Assembly: GCA_001784535.1 (NCBI GenBank)
Contig: MFRJ01000109.1
Location: 4,284 to 19,330, forward strand
Origin: Candidatus Melainabacteria bacterium GWA2_34_9
Lineage (GTDB): Bacteria; Cyanobacteriota; Vampirovibrionia; Gastranaerophilales; UBA9971
Direction: 5' to 3'
Length of the DNA stretch: 15,047 nucleotides
Below the pieces are notes generated by a model. It searched no databases. It was not told the origin of the DNA and saw nothing but the letters and a program-made list of their open reading frames with translations. The first letter of the stretch is position 1. Each line of letters begins with the position of its first letter. Positions 14,724-15,047 of the stretch are shown here, piece after piece. A program made the translations under genes and the position numbers.

Positions 14724-15047
14724 ATGAAAGCAGTAATACAGCGAGTCAAAAAGGCTTCAGTGATTATAAATAATGAACTTTACTCGGAAATCGGACATGG
14801 AATCCTTGTTCTTTTAGGAGTTGAAAAAGGAGATACTCCTGAACAGGCAGAATTTTTAGCGAATAAAATTGCAAACCTCAGAATTTTTGAAGATGAAAAC
14901 GAAAAAATGAATTTGTCTTTGTTCGATATAAAGGGCGAAATCCTTGTGGTTTCACAGTTTACACTCGCAGGAGATTGCAAAAAAGGTAAAAGACCGTGCT
15001 TTGATAATGCCGCAAAACCTGATACAGCAGTGCTTTTGTATGAAAAA
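14724..15047 (+). CDS. dtd: D-aminoacyl-tRNA deacylase, 3' end outside the window
   Basis: The frame is open from ATG at 14724 to the window edge, giving 108 of the usual 145-150 residues. DTD removes D-amino acids and glycine wrongly attached to tRNA. The start MKAVIQRVKKASV, IGHGILVLLGVEKGDT (23-38), LRIFEDENEKMNLSL (52-66) and VSQFTLAGDCKKGKRP (76-91) are diagnostic. SQFTL (77-81) is one of the two active-site motifs. The second, the 'NxGPV/FT' cross-subunit motif, would lie beyond the right edge. LAGD replaces the more usual LYAD, a small variation. GGGGA at 14716-14720 lies 3 nt before the ATG. The gene follows recG with a 9-bp gap and is probably co-transcribed with it. Confidence 0.95.
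   Translation, partial: MKAVIQRVKKASVIINNELYSEIGHGILVLLGVEKGDTPEQAEFLANKIANLRIFEDENEKMNLSLFDIKGEILVVSQFTLAGDCKKGKRPCFDNAAKPDTAVLLYEK

Overview
The window is AT-rich (roughly one third G+C by eye) and densely coded. It looks like a chromosomal segment of a Gram-negative bacterium. An MlaE-type lipid-transport permease and an LptF/LptG-type permease both imply an outer membrane. Weaker clues point towards the cyanobacterial side of the tree, including the non-photosynthetic Melainabacteria/Gastranaerophilales: a RecG with a helical N-terminal extension, a CHASE2-class III cyclase, and the very AT-rich codon use. This assignment is inference; no rRNA or other marker gene is present. No phage, IS element, CRISPR array or tRNA was seen.

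Layout. (a) 1-1274, + strand: C-terminal part of a polytopic membrane protein, probably of the glycosyltransferase/mannosyltransferase type, cut by the left edge. (b) 1271-3578, - strand: mlaE overlapping the 3' end of ilvE, then a beta-carbonic anhydrase that starts at TTG. (c) 3722-4936, + strand: a two-domain protein with a Maf/DUF115-like N-terminal half and a SAM-methyltransferase C-terminal half. (d) 4933-6904, - strand: a 59-residue single-cluster [4Fe-4S] ferredoxin, a small Cys/His-rich protein of unknown function behind a leader rich in inverted repeats, and an LptF/LptG-family permease. (e) 7030-15047, + strand: thioredoxin with a clear intrinsic terminator; a GC-rich intergenic repeat; bifunctional NAD(P)HX epimerase/dehydratase; a UPF0104-type membrane protein translationally close to a CHASE2 adenylate/guanylate cyclase; recG; and dtd, cut by the right edge.

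Most genes are housekeeping: envelope lipid transport, branched-chain amino acids, CO2/bicarbonate exchange, redox carriers, metabolite repair, recombination and tRNA proofreading. The run from nnr to dtd is tightly packed on one strand, with 1, 18 and 9 bp gaps after the UPF0104 gene, and could be largely co-transcribed.

The parts worth a second look are: the ferredoxin/Cys-rich pair with its structured leader and possible 14-codon leader peptide; a palindromic repeat carried in frame inside recG; the GC-rich repeat between trxA and nnr; the domain fusion at 3722-4936; the class IIIb-like active site of the cyclase; and two convergent gene pairs that share a 4-bp TTAA as both stop codons.
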